Assembly: GCA_020161505.1 (NCBI GenBank)
Contig: JAIUNY010000018.1
Coordinates: 1 to 62,217 of the forward strand
Origin: Armatimonadota bacterium
GTDB lineage: Bacteria > Armatimonadota > Fimbriimonadia > Fimbriimonadales > Fimbriimonadaceae
DNA length: 62,217 bases
Direction: 5' to 3'
Positions 45,036 through 54,484 of this stretch are shown one piece after another. Position 1 is the stretch's first letter. The number at the start of each line of letters is the position of its first letter. Below the pieces are notes generated by a model, which searched no databases, was not told the origin of the DNA, and worked only from the letters and a program-made list of their open reading frames with translations. Both the position numbers and the translations under genes were made by a program.

Positions 45036-46547
45036 ATGGCGAAGGGACTAGGCGTCACCAGCAGAGACGAAAACTACGCAGAGTGGTACAACGATCTCGT
45101 TAAAAAGGCCGACCTCGCGGACAACTCGGTTGTCCGCGGGTGCATGGTGATAAAGCCGCACGGCTATGCAATTTGGGAGAACATGCGCGATGCACTCGAC
45201 GGCATGTTCAAGGCCACGGGGCACGTGAATGCCTACTTCCCACTGCTGATCCCAAAGTCATTTTTGAGCAAAGAAGCCGAGCACGTTGATGGCTTTGCCA
45301 AGGAGTGCGCGATTGTCACGCACCACCGATTGATGAACGATCCCAACGGGACGGGCGTCGTCGTGGATCCCTCGGCGAAGCTGGAAGAAGAGCTGATCAT
45401 CCGCCCGACCAGCGAGACGATTATTTGGCATAGTTACAAGAATTGGATTCAAAGCTACCGTGATCTGCCGCTGCTCATCAACCAATGGGCAAACGTGATG
45501 CGCTGGGAACTGCGCCCGCGACTCTTCCTGCGAACCGCAGAGTTTCTGTGGCAAGAAGGCCACACGGCTCACGCGACGTTTGACGAAGCCGAGGTCGAGG
45601 CGCGCACGATTTTGAACGTCTACAAAACATTCTGCGAGGACTTCATGGCGGTTCCGGTGGTCGACGGCGTCAAGAGCGAGGGCGAGAAGTTCCCCGGCGC
45701 GGAGCACACTTACACCATCGAGGCGATGACGCAGGATTATCGCGCGATTCAGGCAGGTACAAGCCACCATCTTGGACAAAACTTTGCCAAGGCGTTTGAT
45801 GTCACCTTCACCAACGCGGAGGGCAAGCTGGAGCACGTGTACGCGACCTCCTGGGGCGTGAGCACGCGCTTGGTCGGTGCGCTGATCATGGTGCACAGCG
45901 ATGACAATGGACTGGTTTGCCCGCCCCGACTTGCACCGATTCAGGTAGTCATCGTGCCGATCGGCCGAGGAGAGGATCGGGAGGCGGTTCTGAAGGCGGC
46001 GGACAAGCTCGGCGACGAGATCAAAGCCTTGAGCTACGGGGATCGTCCGATCCGCGTGAAAATTGACGACCGCGAGAAGGAGTCGCCCGGGTTCAAGTTC
46101 AACCACTGGGAGATGCGCGGGGTCAATCTTCGCATCGAGCTCGGCCCGCGCGATCTGGCCGAGGGCAAGGCCGTGCTGGCTCAGCGCCACATTGGCGAAA
46201 AGGAGACCGTGGATCTCGGGGGATTGGCCCTCAAGATTCCTGGTCTTCTCGCCCAGCAGCATAGCGATCTGCTTGCCCGAGCGAAGGCGATGCGCGAGGC
46301 TCAGACTCGCCGCGTGGACACCTGGGATGAGTTCAAGGCTCTGTGCGAAAAGGATGGCGGAGTTGGGTTTATCGTCGCCCACTGGGATGGCACTCAGGAG
46401 ACGGAGGATGCGATCAACGAGGCCACGAAGTGCACGATTCGCTGCATTCCTCTCGAAGCGCTGGATCCCGGCGATCTGGAGCCGGGCGTCTGCGTTTACT
46501 CAGGTAAGCCGAGTTCACGCCGCGTGATCTTCGCCCGGGCTTATTGA
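45036..46547 (+). CDS. proS: Prolyl-tRNA synthetase, archaeal/eukaryotic type
   Basis: A class II aminoacyl-tRNA synthetase of 503 residues. It starts [26 protein letters not shown], followed by the class II motifs [41 protein letters not shown] and [17 protein letters not shown]. The C-terminus ends in a Tyr (IFARAY) after a Cys-poor zinc-domain-like region, as in ProRS type 3. The bacterial-type editing insertion is absent, so this is the archaeal-like form. Confidence 0.96.
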   Translation: MAKGLGVTSRDENYAEWYNDLVKKADLADNSVVRGCMVIKPHGYAIWENMRDALDGMFKATGHVNAYFPLLIPKSFLSKEAEHVDGFAKECAIVTHHRLMNDPNGTGVVVDPSAKLEEELIIRPTSETIIWHSYKNWIQSYRDLPLLINQWANVMRWELRPRLFLRTAEFLWQEGHTAHATFDEAEVEARTILNVYKTFCEDFMAVPVVDGVKSEGEKFPGAEHTYTIEAMTQDYRAIQAGTSHHLGQNFAKAFDVTFTNAEGKLEHVYATSWGVSTRLVGALIMVHSDDNGLVCPPRLAPIQVVIVPIGRGEDREAVLKAADKLGDEIKALSYGDRPIRVKIDDREKESPGFKFNHWEMRGVNLRIELGPRDLAEGKAVLAQRHIGEKETVDLGGLALKIPGLLAQQHSDLLARAKAMREAQTRRVDTWDEFKALCEKDGGVGFIVAHWDGTQETEDAINEATKCTIRCIPLEALDPGDLEPGVCVYSGKPSSRRVIFARAY

Positions 46548-46611
46548 CCTCGGGAACAGTTCCTGCGCTCGTGCAGTTGATCCGAGCAGAGGCTTCCTCG
46601 CCATCAAGGCG

Positions 46612-47166
46612 ATGGTGAGGGAGCTTCTCGGAGAGCCGATTTTGCGTAAATCAAAGTCCGAACCCCTCACGCCTTGGTATCACGAGGACGACCTGTCCCC
46701 GGTTCCCTTCAACACCGCGCCATTCCGATGGGCGGCGGTTGCTCTCTATCTGATGGTTTTCGCGGTGATGGCGGCGGTTTCGCCCATGTTTGCTGGCGCG
46801 CCATTGATCGGATACGGGGTCTTCACGCTCTTTGCCGTTGCCCTCTATTGGAGTACGGAGAAGGGGTACCGCGATGTGACCCTGCTTTGGGCATGCGGAA
46901 TCTGGGTATTCGCCATCATGATGTTCTTGCCCATGTGGCTGGACTGGACGCGAAGGATCACAGCGGGACGGGGTTCTCTCTTCCAAGAGACTCTGATCCC
47001 GCATACCCACGCCATGATGCTCCTCGCTCTCGCCTATGCCGTGGTCGGAGTGGGCATCGTGCGATGCAACCGCTGGTATCACGCCCTGGCTCATCTGTGT
47101 GCGCTTTTCTGCCTCTTTTGTCTCTGGGCACTCGCTCAGATGGTCATCAGAAACACCTGGCTCTGA
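46612..47166 (+). CDS. Membrane protein of unknown function
   Basis: A 184-residue protein with ~5 membrane helices (ALYLMVFAVMAAVSPMFAGA, GYGVFTLFAVALYWST, LLWACGIWVFAIMMFLPMWL, AMMLLALAYAVVGVGIV, HLCALFCLFCLWALAQM). I do not recognise a family. The start at 46612 has no Shine-Dalgarno and is uncertain. It lies between proS and a PEP-CTERM gene on the same strand. Confidence 0.6.
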   Translation: MVRELLGEPILRKSKSEPLTPWYHEDDLSPVPFNTAPFRWAAVALYLMVFAVMAAVSPMFAGAPLIGYGVFTLFAVALYWSTEKGYRDVTLLWACGIWVFAIMMFLPMWLDWTRRITAGRGSLFQETLIPHTHAMMLLALAYAVVGVGIVRCNRWYHALAHLCALFCLFCLWALAQMVIRNTWL

Positions 47167-47236
47167 GAGAAAGTGACAATTTTGCCGGTTTCGGTTGCAG
47201 CGGAAATCAGCCGGCGCATTTGTTCCGGAAATCCGC

Positions 47237-47275
47237 TATAGTAGAGGCGTCCACCTCCGTTGGGAGGTGATTTTT
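47237..47275 (+). promoter_or_regulatory. Promoter and leader hairpin of the PEP-CTERM gene
   Basis: TATAGT (47237-47242) is a good -10. About ten bases after it comes a hairpin with arms CACCTCC and GGAGGTG and a four-base loop (47252-47269), then ATTTTT. This stem with a T-run, between promoter and ATG (47290), looks like an attenuator-type terminator or an mRNA-stabilising leader; it could also be the end of the upstream gene's transcript. Confidence 0.4.
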
Positions 47276-47289
47276 CGAGTGGAGCAAAA

Positions 47290-48165
47290 ATGAATAAATC
47301 ACTGATCATCGCTTTGGCGATCTGTGCCGCCTCCGTGGCACAAGCCCAGTTCATCGCCTCAACCGACAATTCTCGGTATGCCCTCACCGTGACTCGCTAC
47401 GGCTCGCTTGCGGATGCCCAAGCACAGACCAACGCGATTGGCGGCCCGGCAACGGTCGTTGATGCCGCGACCAACGATCTTCGGGATCTCTCCGTGTACT
47501 TCACCGATGGGGTCGGCGGGCAAGACTACTCCGTCTTCCTGACCGCTTGGTACTACACCACCGAGGCGAACACCAACGCGCTCCCCAAGGATGATCCCTC
47601 GGGAGACCGCTACTACAGCGGCTGGGGCAACCCGAACAACAACTTCAACGGATTCGTGCAAATGTACGATGACGTCTCCGCGACGCGGAGCTCCGCGTCG
47701 GGCACCTGGTCGGTGCTCAACGCAGGTGTCGCTGACGGGAGCACGTTCAGCCTCTCCGCCTCGGGAGCCAATGCAACCTACGCCAACGCCTTCTCTCGCC
47801 TGTGGCCGCAGAATGCTCTCGGCGGGGACGACGGAACGTTCCACACGTGGAACCTCAACCTGACCGCCACCGGTCTGACCGCCAACTGGAACGGAACGCT
47901 CGGCATGTACGAATCGCTTGACGAAGCGACCACCGTCACGGGATCCTTCACCGGGATCTTTGAGAACCAGGGCAACGTTCCCGGCAACAACGGATTCTAC
48001 GTTTACTCGGGTGTCATCCAAGGTGGAAGCTGGGCGGGTGCTCAGGGGAATGCTGCGCTCAATGGCGACTTTGTGAACTCACAGTTCGCTGCGGTTCCCG
48101 AGCCAGCCACGATGACCCTTCTCGCTCTTGCCGCGCTTAAGCGACGAAAGCGAAAGAACGCGTAA
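47290..48165 (+). CDS. PEP-CTERM sorting domain protein
   Basis: A 291-residue exported protein with signal peptide (MNKSLIIALAICAASVAQAQ) and a C-terminal VPEPATMTLLALAALKRRKR, a PEP-CTERM tail with a Lys/Arg-rich end. The middle is Asn/Gly/Thr/Ser-rich and strand-like (WNLNLTATGLTANWNGTLG), with no recognised domain. GGAG precedes the ATG. A hairpin terminator follows at 48191. Confidence 0.82.
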   Translation: MNKSLIIALAICAASVAQAQFIASTDNSRYALTVTRYGSLADAQAQTNAIGGPATVVDAATNDLRDLSVYFTDGVGGQDYSVFLTAWYYTTEANTNALPKDDPSGDRYYSGWGNPNNNFNGFVQMYDDVSATRSSASGTWSVLNAGVADGSTFSLSASGANATYANAFSRLWPQNALGGDDGTFHTWNLNLTATGLTANWNGTLGMYESLDEATTVTGSFTGIFENQGNVPGNNGFYVYSGVIQGGSWAGAQGNAALNGDFVNSQFAAVPEPATMTLLALAALKRRKRKNA

Positions 48166-48190
48166 GAAACGCTAAGGTTCAAACACAGCA

Positions 48191-48222
48191 ACGGCCTGGA
48201 GTTCTGCCGCACTCCAGGCCGT
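48191..48222. terminator. Bidirectional hairpin terminator
   Basis: Perfect 11-bp arms ACGGCCTGGAG and CTCCAGGCCGT with a ~10-base loop between convergent genes. No long T-run, but strong stem. Confidence 0.7.
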
Positions 48223-48249
48223 ATAGCTGAATCTCGCCCCCTGAGGAGT

Positions 48250-48525
48250 TTACGATTCGCCTTGCGTGTGCCCAAAGAAGGGCTCGAAGGGGATCAGACC
48301 CAGACGCGTTGCCGCGCGCAGAGCTTGAACCCGGTTGTTCACTTGCAACTTCTGATAGATGTTTGCAAGATGAAAGTCTACAGTTCGCTTCGAGACCACC
48401 ATCCGGTCTGCAGCCTCTTGACTGCTATGACCTTGAGCGATCAGACTCAGCACTTTGACCTCCGTCGGAGTCAGTCGGACTCCTCGTGGAGATTCACTCG
48501 ATCTAGATGTTCCAGGCATTGCCAT
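48250..48525 (-). CDS. Single-domain LuxR/GerE-type regulator
   Basis: A 91-residue protein that is almost entirely one LuxR-type helix-turn-helix: RLTPTEVKVLSLIAQGHSSQEAADRMVVSKRTVDFHLANIYQKLQVNNRVQAL (in pieces), with a short acidic C-tail. No receiver or sensor domain. Such stand-alone GerE proteins act as DNA-binding regulators controlled by other means. Its start overlaps the stop of a doubtful upstream reading frame. Confidence 0.88.
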   Translation of the reverse strand: MAMPGTSRSSESPRGVRLTPTEVKVLSLIAQGHSSQEAADRMVVSKRTVDFHLANIYQKLQVNNRVQALRAATRLGLIPFEPFFGHTQGES

Positions 48526-48924
48526 TAACCCATTCCTCGCGTTTCTTGATTTGCCGCCTGTGTTTCTTCTTCCACACCGACGTGGGTTTTTGAGATGCCC
48601 AGTGAATTTTTCTGTTCAGTCCCAAAAATCACGGCTTTCACCACCTGAATCTCGGGATCTGATGGCCTTAACAATGGCGACCGGCCCGATGAGTGTTTGA
48701 CGCCATCCGCGCCAAAAGGTTCGCTCCCCACAGTAAGTTTACGGGGGAATTGCCGTGCGGTGGGGCACGACCTATGCCGAATCTCTCGTGGAGTTACCAG
48801 GGTCAAGCGAAGATCAAGGCGGAATACTCCCCTTGGCACGCCTTGGATCCCCGCTGCCGCCCGGATCCAGCGTGCCTTTTCCTTTTCCCGGCACCTTCGC
48901 TGAGCTTTGAGTTATGCTTAAACC
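48526..48924. other. 399-bp gap with no supported gene
   Basis: A 104-codon minus-strand open frame ends here in TAATG overlap with the LuxR start, but its residue make-up looks unlike a real protein and no motif is seen, so I do not call it. The right end holds the M20 gene's -10 element (48913). No RNA gene or repeat was recognised. Confidence 0.5.
48913..48918 (+). promoter_or_regulatory. Putative -10 element of the M20 peptidase gene
   Basis: TATGCT ends 6 bases before the ATG at 48925; no Shine-Dalgarno. Leaderless arrangement. Confidence 0.45.
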
Positions 48925-50337
48925 ATGTCTCACGACGCCGAAGTCGCTGCCGTCCAAGCCTGGATTGAAGAGCACCACGACGACCTGCTTCGCGACACCC
49001 GCGCGATGCTGCAAATCCCCTCTCTCGAGGAAGATGCCCTGCCGAATGCTCCGTTTGGGCAAGCCAATCGCGATGCGCTTGACTTGATGCTCAAGTGGGC
49101 GGATGAGTCGGGGATGACCACGACAGATCTGGAAGGCTTCTGCGGATTTGCCGAGTTCGGCTCCGGCCCGGCGATGGTGATGAGCCTCGGACACCTCGAC
49201 GTCGTGCCGGTTGGTCCGGGTTGGAAGCACGAACCCTTTGGCGCGGAAGTCGATGGCGGCTACATCTACGCCCGAGGCGCAAGCGATGACAAAGGCCCGA
49301 CCATGGCGTTCTTCTACGCCGCCCGCGCGGTGCAAGCCGTTTTGGGTGATCCGGGCGTGAGGGTTCGAAGCGTGTTTGGCTGCAACGAGGAGAGCGGATT
49401 CAAGTGCGTCGAGCGGTACATGCAAACCGAGGAATCGCCGACGATTGGCGTGGCTCCCGATGCCGGCTGGCCGTGTATCCACGGTGAGAAAGGCATTGCC
49501 GACTTCGTGATCGAACGTCCGATGCCCCACGGAGCAATCACTTTGCTCAGCATGGAGGGCGGTCAGAGACCGAACATCGTGATTGACTCCTGCCGAGCCG
49601 TCTGCGCGATTGACCCCGCCTACCGCGCGACCATGGAGGGCTTCATTGCCGACTCATGGGATCGCAATCTGAGCTTTAGCTGGGAAGGCGATCATCTCAC
49701 CATCGAAGCGGTGGGCAAGGCCGCGCATGGCAGCTACCCGTTCGGCGGCGACAACGCGGCGATTCGCATCTTCCGCTTCCTCAAGGAAGCAGCTCCGCTG
49801 GAGCAGGAGCATGATCTGGATTCGCTCCACGAGGTGACTCACATCGGCGGGAACGGCATTGGTATCGCGGGGAGCGACGAGGCGAGCGGGGCTCTGACCT
49901 GCAACCTGGGTATTGTCCGCACGACCGAGGATGATCGACTCCAGCTCACCCTGAATGTTCGCTATCCCGTGACTTGGGATGGCGATGAGCTCAAGGCGAA
50001 GGTTGAAGCGAAGCTCCTGACCCTGCCAGATCGGTACTGGCTGGAGCATTTCCGCGACAGCAAACCTCTCTACTTCCCTCTCGATCACCCCTTGGTGAAG
50101 ACGATCTGCGAAGTCCACCATGCCGAAACCGGGGAGACGAAGGCTCCCGGAACGATGGGCGGAGGCACTTATGCTCGCGCCGTGCCGAACTGTGTCGCTA
50201 TAGGAACCGGATGGGCGGGCGACGGCCCGGCTCACGAAACCGATGAGCGGATGAAGATCGACCACCTCTTCAAGATGGCGCGGATCTACGGGCATCTGCT
50301 CGTCAAGATGTGCCGCGTCGCGAAGACGATGGTGTGA
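48925..50337 (+). CDS. M20 family metallopeptidase (PepV/Sapep-like dipeptidase)
   Basis: A 470-residue two-metal peptidase. Metal ligands and catalytic residues appear as GHLDVVPVGPGWKHEPFGAE, RGASDDKGPTMAFF, GCNEESGFKC (catalytic Glu with metal Glu), APDAGWP and a C-terminal AHETDERMKIDHL with a metal His. The wording GASDDKGP and FPVIHGEKG-like GWPCIHGEKGI places it with PepV-type dipeptidases. Confidence 0.92.
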   Translation: MSHDAEVAAVQAWIEEHHDDLLRDTRAMLQIPSLEEDALPNAPFGQANRDALDLMLKWADESGMTTTDLEGFCGFAEFGSGPAMVMSLGHLDVVPVGPGWKHEPFGAEVDGGYIYARGASDDKGPTMAFFYAARAVQAVLGDPGVRVRSVFGCNEESGFKCVERYMQTEESPTIGVAPDAGWPCIHGEKGIADFVIERPMPHGAITLLSMEGGQRPNIVIDSCRAVCAIDPAYRATMEGFIADSWDRNLSFSWEGDHLTIEAVGKAAHGSYPFGGDNAAIRIFRFLKEAAPLEQEHDLDSLHEVTHIGGNGIGIAGSDEASGALTCNLGIVRTTEDDRLQLTLNVRYPVTWDGDELKAKVEAKLLTLPDRYWLEHFRDSKPLYFPLDHPLVKTICEVHHAETGETKAPGTMGGGTYARAVPNCVAIGTGWAGDGPAHETDERMKIDHLFKMARIYGHLLVKMCRVAKTMV

Positions 50338-50434
50338 GTGGCGAAACCATAAGAGAATTCTGACGGCGGCGGGGTGAACTCTCCGCCCGGGAATCAGTTA
50401 TGATCCTTAACGTTTCGTTCTGCGGTCACTGACG

Positions 50435-50962
50435 ATGTATCACAAGCTCCGGTCGGTTCACAAATGGGTGGGGTTGTTTGCCTGCCTGTTCCTGATGGTC
50501 ATTTCGGCTTCGGGGTTCTTTTTGGCGATCAAGGGCAAGGTCGATTGGATGCGCCCCAAAACCCAGACCGGGGGCGAGCTCTCTTCGCCGGATGAGATCG
50601 TGAGCATTGCGAGCGTCTATTCCTCTGCGTTCGGAGCGGGGATTCCTGACCTGAAAGAGCCGGGCGACATTGATCGCCTGGAATATCACGCGGAAGACAA
50701 CATTTTTAAGGTGCTGAGCAAAGACGGCTACCACGAGGTGCAGGTCGATGGCAAAACCGGCGAAGTTCTCAGCACCGGCATCCGCAACGACCAGCTGACG
50801 GAAGATATCCACGACCTCTCCTTCTTCGCGAAGTTCTGGCACGAGTGGGGGTTGCCGCTTGTCGGAGTGGGGCTCTTCCTGCTCAGCGTCAGCGGCGTCA
50901 TCATGTTCTTCGTCCCGGTCTTTCGGCGGTGGAAGCATAAGCGGAAGACGGCTCGAACCTAG
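50435..50962 (+). CDS. PepSY-associated membrane protein
   Basis: A 175-residue protein with an N-terminal helix preceded by HKWVG (LRSVHKWVGLFACLFLMVISASGFFLAI, the typical PepSY-TM start), a central PepSY-like domain (DRLEYHAEDNIFKVLSKDGYHEVQVDGKTGEVL in pieces) and a C-terminal helix (GLPLVGVGLFLLSVSGVIMFFVP). Such proteins inhibit or assist exported enzymes or iron reductases. Two membrane helices only; no haem ligands are evident. Confidence 0.8.
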   Translation: MYHKLRSVHKWVGLFACLFLMVISASGFFLAIKGKVDWMRPKTQTGGELSSPDEIVSIASVYSSAFGAGIPDLKEPGDIDRLEYHAEDNIFKVLSKDGYHEVQVDGKTGEVLSTGIRNDQLTEDIHDLSFFAKFWHEWGLPLVGVGLFLLSVSGVIMFFVPVFRRWKHKRKTART

Positions 50963-50982
50963 TCCCTCAGGTTCAAGCCCGG

Positions 50983-50988
50983 TACCAT
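50983..50988 (+). promoter_or_regulatory. Putative -10 element of ppa
   Basis: TACCAT ends 7 bases before the ATG at 50996; leaderless arrangement, no Shine-Dalgarno. Confidence 0.4.
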
Positions 50989-50995
50989 CTGCCGC

Positions 50996-51511
50996 ATGGC
51001 CCTGAAGGACGTACCCGTCGGCAAAAATGCGCCGGAAGAAGTGAATGTGATCATTGAGATCCCAAAATATTCTTCCAACAAGTACGAGTACGACCCCGAA
51101 ACCGACACGATCATGCTCGATCGTGTGCTCTATTCCCCGCTGTTTTATCCCTGGGATTACGGGTTCATCCCCAACACCACCTACCTCGATGGAGACCCGG
51201 TCGACGTGCTGGTTCTGATTGCCCACCCCACCTATCCGGGCATTGTGGTGGAAGCCAAGCCGATTGGTGTCCTGGAGATGGTCGATGGCGGGCTCCCCGA
51301 TGAGAAGCTCCTCTGCGTGGCGAGCAAGGATCCTCGGTTCGGCAACCGCGATTCGCTCGCCGCGATTCACCAGCACACTCTGGATGAAATTGTCCACTTC
51401 TTTGAGGTGTACAAGCAGCTGGAGCACAAGAACGTCGAGATCAAAGGCTGGCAACCTCGCGAAGCCGCCTACGAAATCATCCGCAAGTTCCGCAACGATC
51501 AACCGGCGTAA
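50996..51511 (+). CDS. ppa: Inorganic pyrophosphatase, family I
   Basis: A 171-residue soluble enzyme that hydrolyses PPi. The signature DGDPVDVLVLI and flanking YPWDYGFIPNTTY match family I exactly; N-terminal VNVIIEIPKYSSNKYEYD and KDPRFGNRDSL are also typical. Confidence 0.97.
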   Translation: MALKDVPVGKNAPEEVNVIIEIPKYSSNKYEYDPETDTIMLDRVLYSPLFYPWDYGFIPNTTYLDGDPVDVLVLIAHPTYPGIVVEAKPIGVLEMVDGGLPDEKLLCVASKDPRFGNRDSLAAIHQHTLDEIVHFFEVYKQLEHKNVEIKGWQPREAAYEIIRKFRNDQPA

Positions 51512-51570
51512 CCGCGTGGGTCTGACATAAACTCAGGAACGTCTGGCCAGGCCCAGACGTCCAGAGTCTG

Positions 51571-51576
51571 TATGAT
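51571..51576 (+). promoter_or_regulatory. Putative -10 element of the GHL10-like gene
   Basis: TATGAT ends 7 bases before ATG 51584, and it overlaps the alternative ATG at 51572, so 51584 is the better start. Confidence 0.45.
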
Positions 51577-51583
51577 TGGTGCG

Positions 51584-52924
51584 ATGCTCGTAGCCTCTGC
51601 TTTGTCCGCTGGTATCCATGCCCCTGTGGCATCGCCCGAAGTTCGGGGGACGTGGATGACAACCACGGCAAACAACGCGATTTCCTCCCCCAAGCGCACG
51701 GCCGCGAGCATGAAGCGGCTGCGGGAGATGGGCCTCAACACTGTGTATGTTGAGGTGTGGAAAGATGGCTATACCGAGTTCCCTTCTCAGGTGATGGAGA
51801 AAGCGATTGGGGTACCTTTCCGTGTCAATCCTTCGCCAGGCGAGGTGGTTCAGCGTGATCTGCTCGAAGAAACGATGATCGAGGCGCATCGGAACCAATT
51901 AGTCTATGTTGCGTGGTTTGAATATGGATTTATGGCGGCCAGTGCGGGGACTCAGAACAAGCTCCGGGCGCGAAAAGATTGGCTGAGTCTGGACAAAGAT
52001 GGCAACGAAGTGGCGAAGAACGGCTTCGTCTGGCTGAATCCTCTGCACCCGGATGCGCAGGATCTCCTGATCGGTATTGTGAAAGAAGCGATCCAGAAGT
52101 ATGACTTAGACGGCATCCAACTCGACGACCGGATCGTGTGGCCGTATATCGACATGGGGTACGACGACTACACCCGCAAGCTCTACGCCAAGGAGAACAA
52201 CGGGGCGCAGGTGCCGGATGACCCGCGGGAGCCGCACTGGGTGGCGTGGCGACAGAAGAAGGTGGAGGAGTTCAGCAAGCGGTTTGTGCGCGAAATGAGA
52301 GAGGCAGGCGGCAAAGACCTGATCATATCCGTCTCGCCGGGGCCGCATCCGTGGGCACTGCAGAACTATCTCATCGACTGGCCGGCGTGGAGTCGCTGGA
52401 CGGATAATCCGACGTGGGATGAGTATATTCCGCAGGTTTATCGGATGAACTATGCGGCATTCGACCGCGATTTCCGGCAGCAAGTTGGCCACATGGGGGA
52501 TCGAAACAAGGATTTAATTGCCGGGATTCGGCTGGTGGGCGATGGCCCGGATTCGCCGCGTGAGGATGTGGCGAAGCACGCCGCTCTGACCCGAGAAACC
52601 AAGAGCATGGGTCACTGTTGGTGGTTCAGTCGGGGGGTTTTGGACGTGTTTTCGCAGGAAATCGCTGACTTTTACAACGTTCCCAAGTACGGCCAAGCCC
52701 CGCATCCTCGGTTCGGCCCCGGCTGGCGTCCGGCTCCGATTGTGCTCGAAAAGGCACAAGGCGGAGAGTGGTCCGCGCATGTTCCGGCAGGTTCGTATCG
52801 GCTGATTGCGAAGTTTGGTCAGTCGTGGCGGACGATGACGACAGTGAAGCAAGCCAAGTCAGGAACGCTTTCCGTGCGCATGCCGGACGCTACTCAAGTT
52901 GAGTTGCTCGTGAAGCGGCGATAG
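51584..52924 (+). CDS. GHL10-like (family 10-like, YngK-type) glycosyl hydrolase
   Basis: A 446-residue exported protein with a short hydrophobic start (MLVASALSAGIHAPVAS). The barrel has EVRGTWMTT, MKRLREMGLNTVYVEVWKDGYTEFPS, WFEYGFMA, GFVWLNPLHPDAQDLL, DLDGIQLDDRIVWP and ISVSPGPHPWALQNYLIDW, the usual order of the glycosyl hydrolase-like 10 domain. A short Ig-like end (EWSAHVPAGSYRLIAKFGQ) follows. It is likely to act on peptidoglycan or another glycan; the substrate is not known. Confidence 0.88.
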   Translation: MLVASALSAGIHAPVASPEVRGTWMTTTANNAISSPKRTAASMKRLREMGLNTVYVEVWKDGYTEFPSQVMEKAIGVPFRVNPSPGEVVQRDLLEETMIEAHRNQLVYVAWFEYGFMAASAGTQNKLRARKDWLSLDKDGNEVAKNGFVWLNPLHPDAQDLLIGIVKEAIQKYDLDGIQLDDRIVWPYIDMGYDDYTRKLYAKENNGAQVPDDPREPHWVAWRQKKVEEFSKRFVREMREAGGKDLIISVSPGPHPWALQNYLIDWPAWSRWTDNPTWDEYIPQVYRMNYAAFDRDFRQQVGHMGDRNKDLIAGIRLVGDGPDSPREDVAKHAALTRETKSMGHCWWFSRGVLDVFSQEIADFYNVPKYGQAPHPRFGPGWRPAPIVLEKAQGGEWSAHVPAGSYRLIAKFGQSWRTMTTVKQAKSGTLSVRMPDATQVELLVKRR

Positions 52925-53627
52925 CGCCATCAAGAGTCTGAAGCGTCACATTGCTCGCCCGGAGATAGGTGGTTGACCGGAGAGCGGGATTCGATGAGAC
53001 GGCCCGGGCGCTGACGATGGAGCCAAGCTGAGGCACGAACCAGCTCTCGTAAGTCACCTCTTGCGGCGTCATGCCAAAGACAAGAGCCTCGATCTGCGCT
53101 GCAGTCGTGTCCAAGGTCTCTTTCCGGAGATACTTGGTGGGGATGCGGCTCTGCGGCGACGCGACGAAATTGGGTGATCCGCCGCCCCAGAGCTCGGTCA
53201 CGCGATCCCACCTCCCGGGGAAAATGAGCGCGGGTTCTTTATGCGTGGTCCAGCTTTCCCATTCGCCGAAGGGCCGCATAAGGTCTCCCGTTTCGACCCG
53301 CCCCCGGTGCCGAATCGCGTATACATCGCCTGTTTGGGCGGACTGAAAGAACTCAGCTTCGACGACTGGCTCTAGTCTCAGGAGTCCTGAAGGGGTTGGC
53401 CAATCAATCCGTTGCGAGGCCAGAAAGGTGAGTGACTCACTGGTTCTTCGGATGAGCCGGAGGGTTACTTTTTCGTTCAGTTTTTGGCCCGTCGAATCTG
53501 TTGTCTGGAACTCCCATTCATCTCCATCTTGATATCGCCGATGAAGGATTTCTTTCTGAGGGATCGACACGCGCGGAGGATTCGTCGCGAGCGTTGCCGC
53601 CTGGATCACAATCGCCGACCAGAACAT
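52890..53627 (-). CDS. Secreted protein of unknown function
   Basis: A 245-residue protein with a short signal-like start (MFWSAIVIQAATLATNPP). The mature part is strand-rich (HRRYQDGDEWEFQTTD, LIRRTSESLTFLASQRIDW, AEFFQSAQTGDVYAIRH). I do not recognise it. Its 3' end overlaps the end of the GHL10-like gene by 35 bp on the other strand. TAGATT lies 6 bases before the ATG. Confidence 0.65.
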   Translation of the reverse strand: MFWSAIVIQAATLATNPPRVSIPQKEILHRRYQDGDEWEFQTTDSTGQKLNEKVTLRLIRRTSESLTFLASQRIDWPTPSGLLRLEPVVEAEFFQSAQTGDVYAIRHRGRVETGDLMRPFGEWESWTTHKEPALIFPGRWDRVTELWGGGSPNFVASPQSRIPTKYLRKETLDTTAAQIEALVFGMTPQEVTYESWFVPQLGSIVSARAVSSNPALRSTTYLRASNVTLQTLDGAIAASRATQLE

Positions 53628-53633
53628 GAGTTG

Positions 53634-53639
53634 AATCTA
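53634..53639 (-). promoter_or_regulatory. Putative -10 element of the secreted-protein gene
   Basis: Minus-strand TAGATT ends 6 bases before the ATG at 53627. Confidence 0.4.
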
Positions 53640-53670
53640 CCAGCTTAGGGATTCAACAATCACTCTGTCT

Positions 53671-54348
53671 CTAGACGGCATCAATAGAGAGAAACTCCGC
53701 TGGGAAGCCGTTGACTCCGACCGGAGTGGCGGGTTCGAAGCAGTTGGGGACGCTGTCGTTCCAGACGCCCGCGCTGCCCTCGGTGATGACAAAGGACTCG
53801 TCCCCGACAATCACGCGCACCGAGCCGCGGAGGGTGTAGATCATCACTTCCCCCGGGGTCTGGTTGACTTCGGTGCGGCGATAAAGCTCGACCAGCCCGG
53901 CGCTGAGCATGCCTTCGGGCATCCGGAGCTGGAACGATCGGTAGAACCGTGAGACCAAGCCGCTCCGACCCAGCCGCAGGCGTTCTTTGGGATCCTGGAT
54001 TGCGGGGGTGGTCTCGGCGGTTTGGCTTTCGATGTTAGGCTTCACCATGTACCAGAGCGAGGTCGCGGGGGTGTGGAGAGCGTAGTTCTTCCCGTACTCC
54101 ACCGCGAGGGGTCGATTCAACGGATTGATCGGGGTCATGCCGAAGTAGCTGAAGACCTTTTCGCGTACCGACTGGCGCACATCTTCCCCTTTCTCCATTT
54201 TCAGCAGGGTGTTTTTGTCGATCCCGATGGCCGCGCTTGCATCGCGCAGCGAGAGCCCCCGGCGCTCTCGGAGCGTGCGGATTCGGAGACCAAAAATCAC
54301 GAGTCGGACATCGAGTCCGTGGGCCAGCGCGTACTCAGTGAGATTCAT
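53671..54348 (-). CDS. XRE-type regulator with cupin domain
   Basis: A 225-residue protein. Residues ~20-75 form an XRE helix-turn-helix (IRTLRERRGLSLRDASAAIGIDKNTLLKMEKGE). The C-terminal half (~125-225) is a cupin barrel (GEVMIYTLRGSVRVIVGDESFVITEGSAGVWNDSVPN). This architecture is common in small-molecule-responsive regulators. It diverges from the prepilin gene at 54485 with 136 bp between, so it may control that gene. Confidence 0.85.
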   Translation of the reverse strand: MNLTEYALAHGLDVRLVIFGLRIRTLRERRGLSLRDASAAIGIDKNTLLKMEKGEDVRQSVREKVFSYFGMTPINPLNRPLAVEYGKNYALHTPATSLWYMVKPNIESQTAETTPAIQDPKERLRLGRSGLVSRFYRSFQLRMPEGMLSAGLVELYRRTEVNQTPGEVMIYTLRGSVRVIVGDESFVITEGSAGVWNDSVPNCFEPATPVGVNGFPAEFLSIDAV

Positions 54349-54471
54349 TTTCAGACAATTTTGAACTTATGTATGGTCGTATCTGCACGGTAGAAATGTC
54401 ATTTTCACACAAACGAATCTCTCTGTCTGATTTAGGGCATTTTTGGGCAGACGATTCGGGGATTGATTCCA

Positions 54472-54477
54472 TACAAT
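54472..54477 (+). promoter_or_regulatory. Putative -10 element of the prepilin gene
   Basis: TACAAT ends 7 bases before the ATG at 54485. No Shine-Dalgarno. The XRE-cupin regulator's promoter lies in the same 136-bp divergent gap. Confidence 0.45.
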
Positions 54478-54484
54478 CAGCGAC

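Noticed and set aside
48525-48839. Minus-strand 104-codon frame before the LuxR gene (TAATG overlap)
   Set aside because: No recognisable domain, odd composition, no clear Shine-Dalgarno; the overlap alone is not enough to call a gene.
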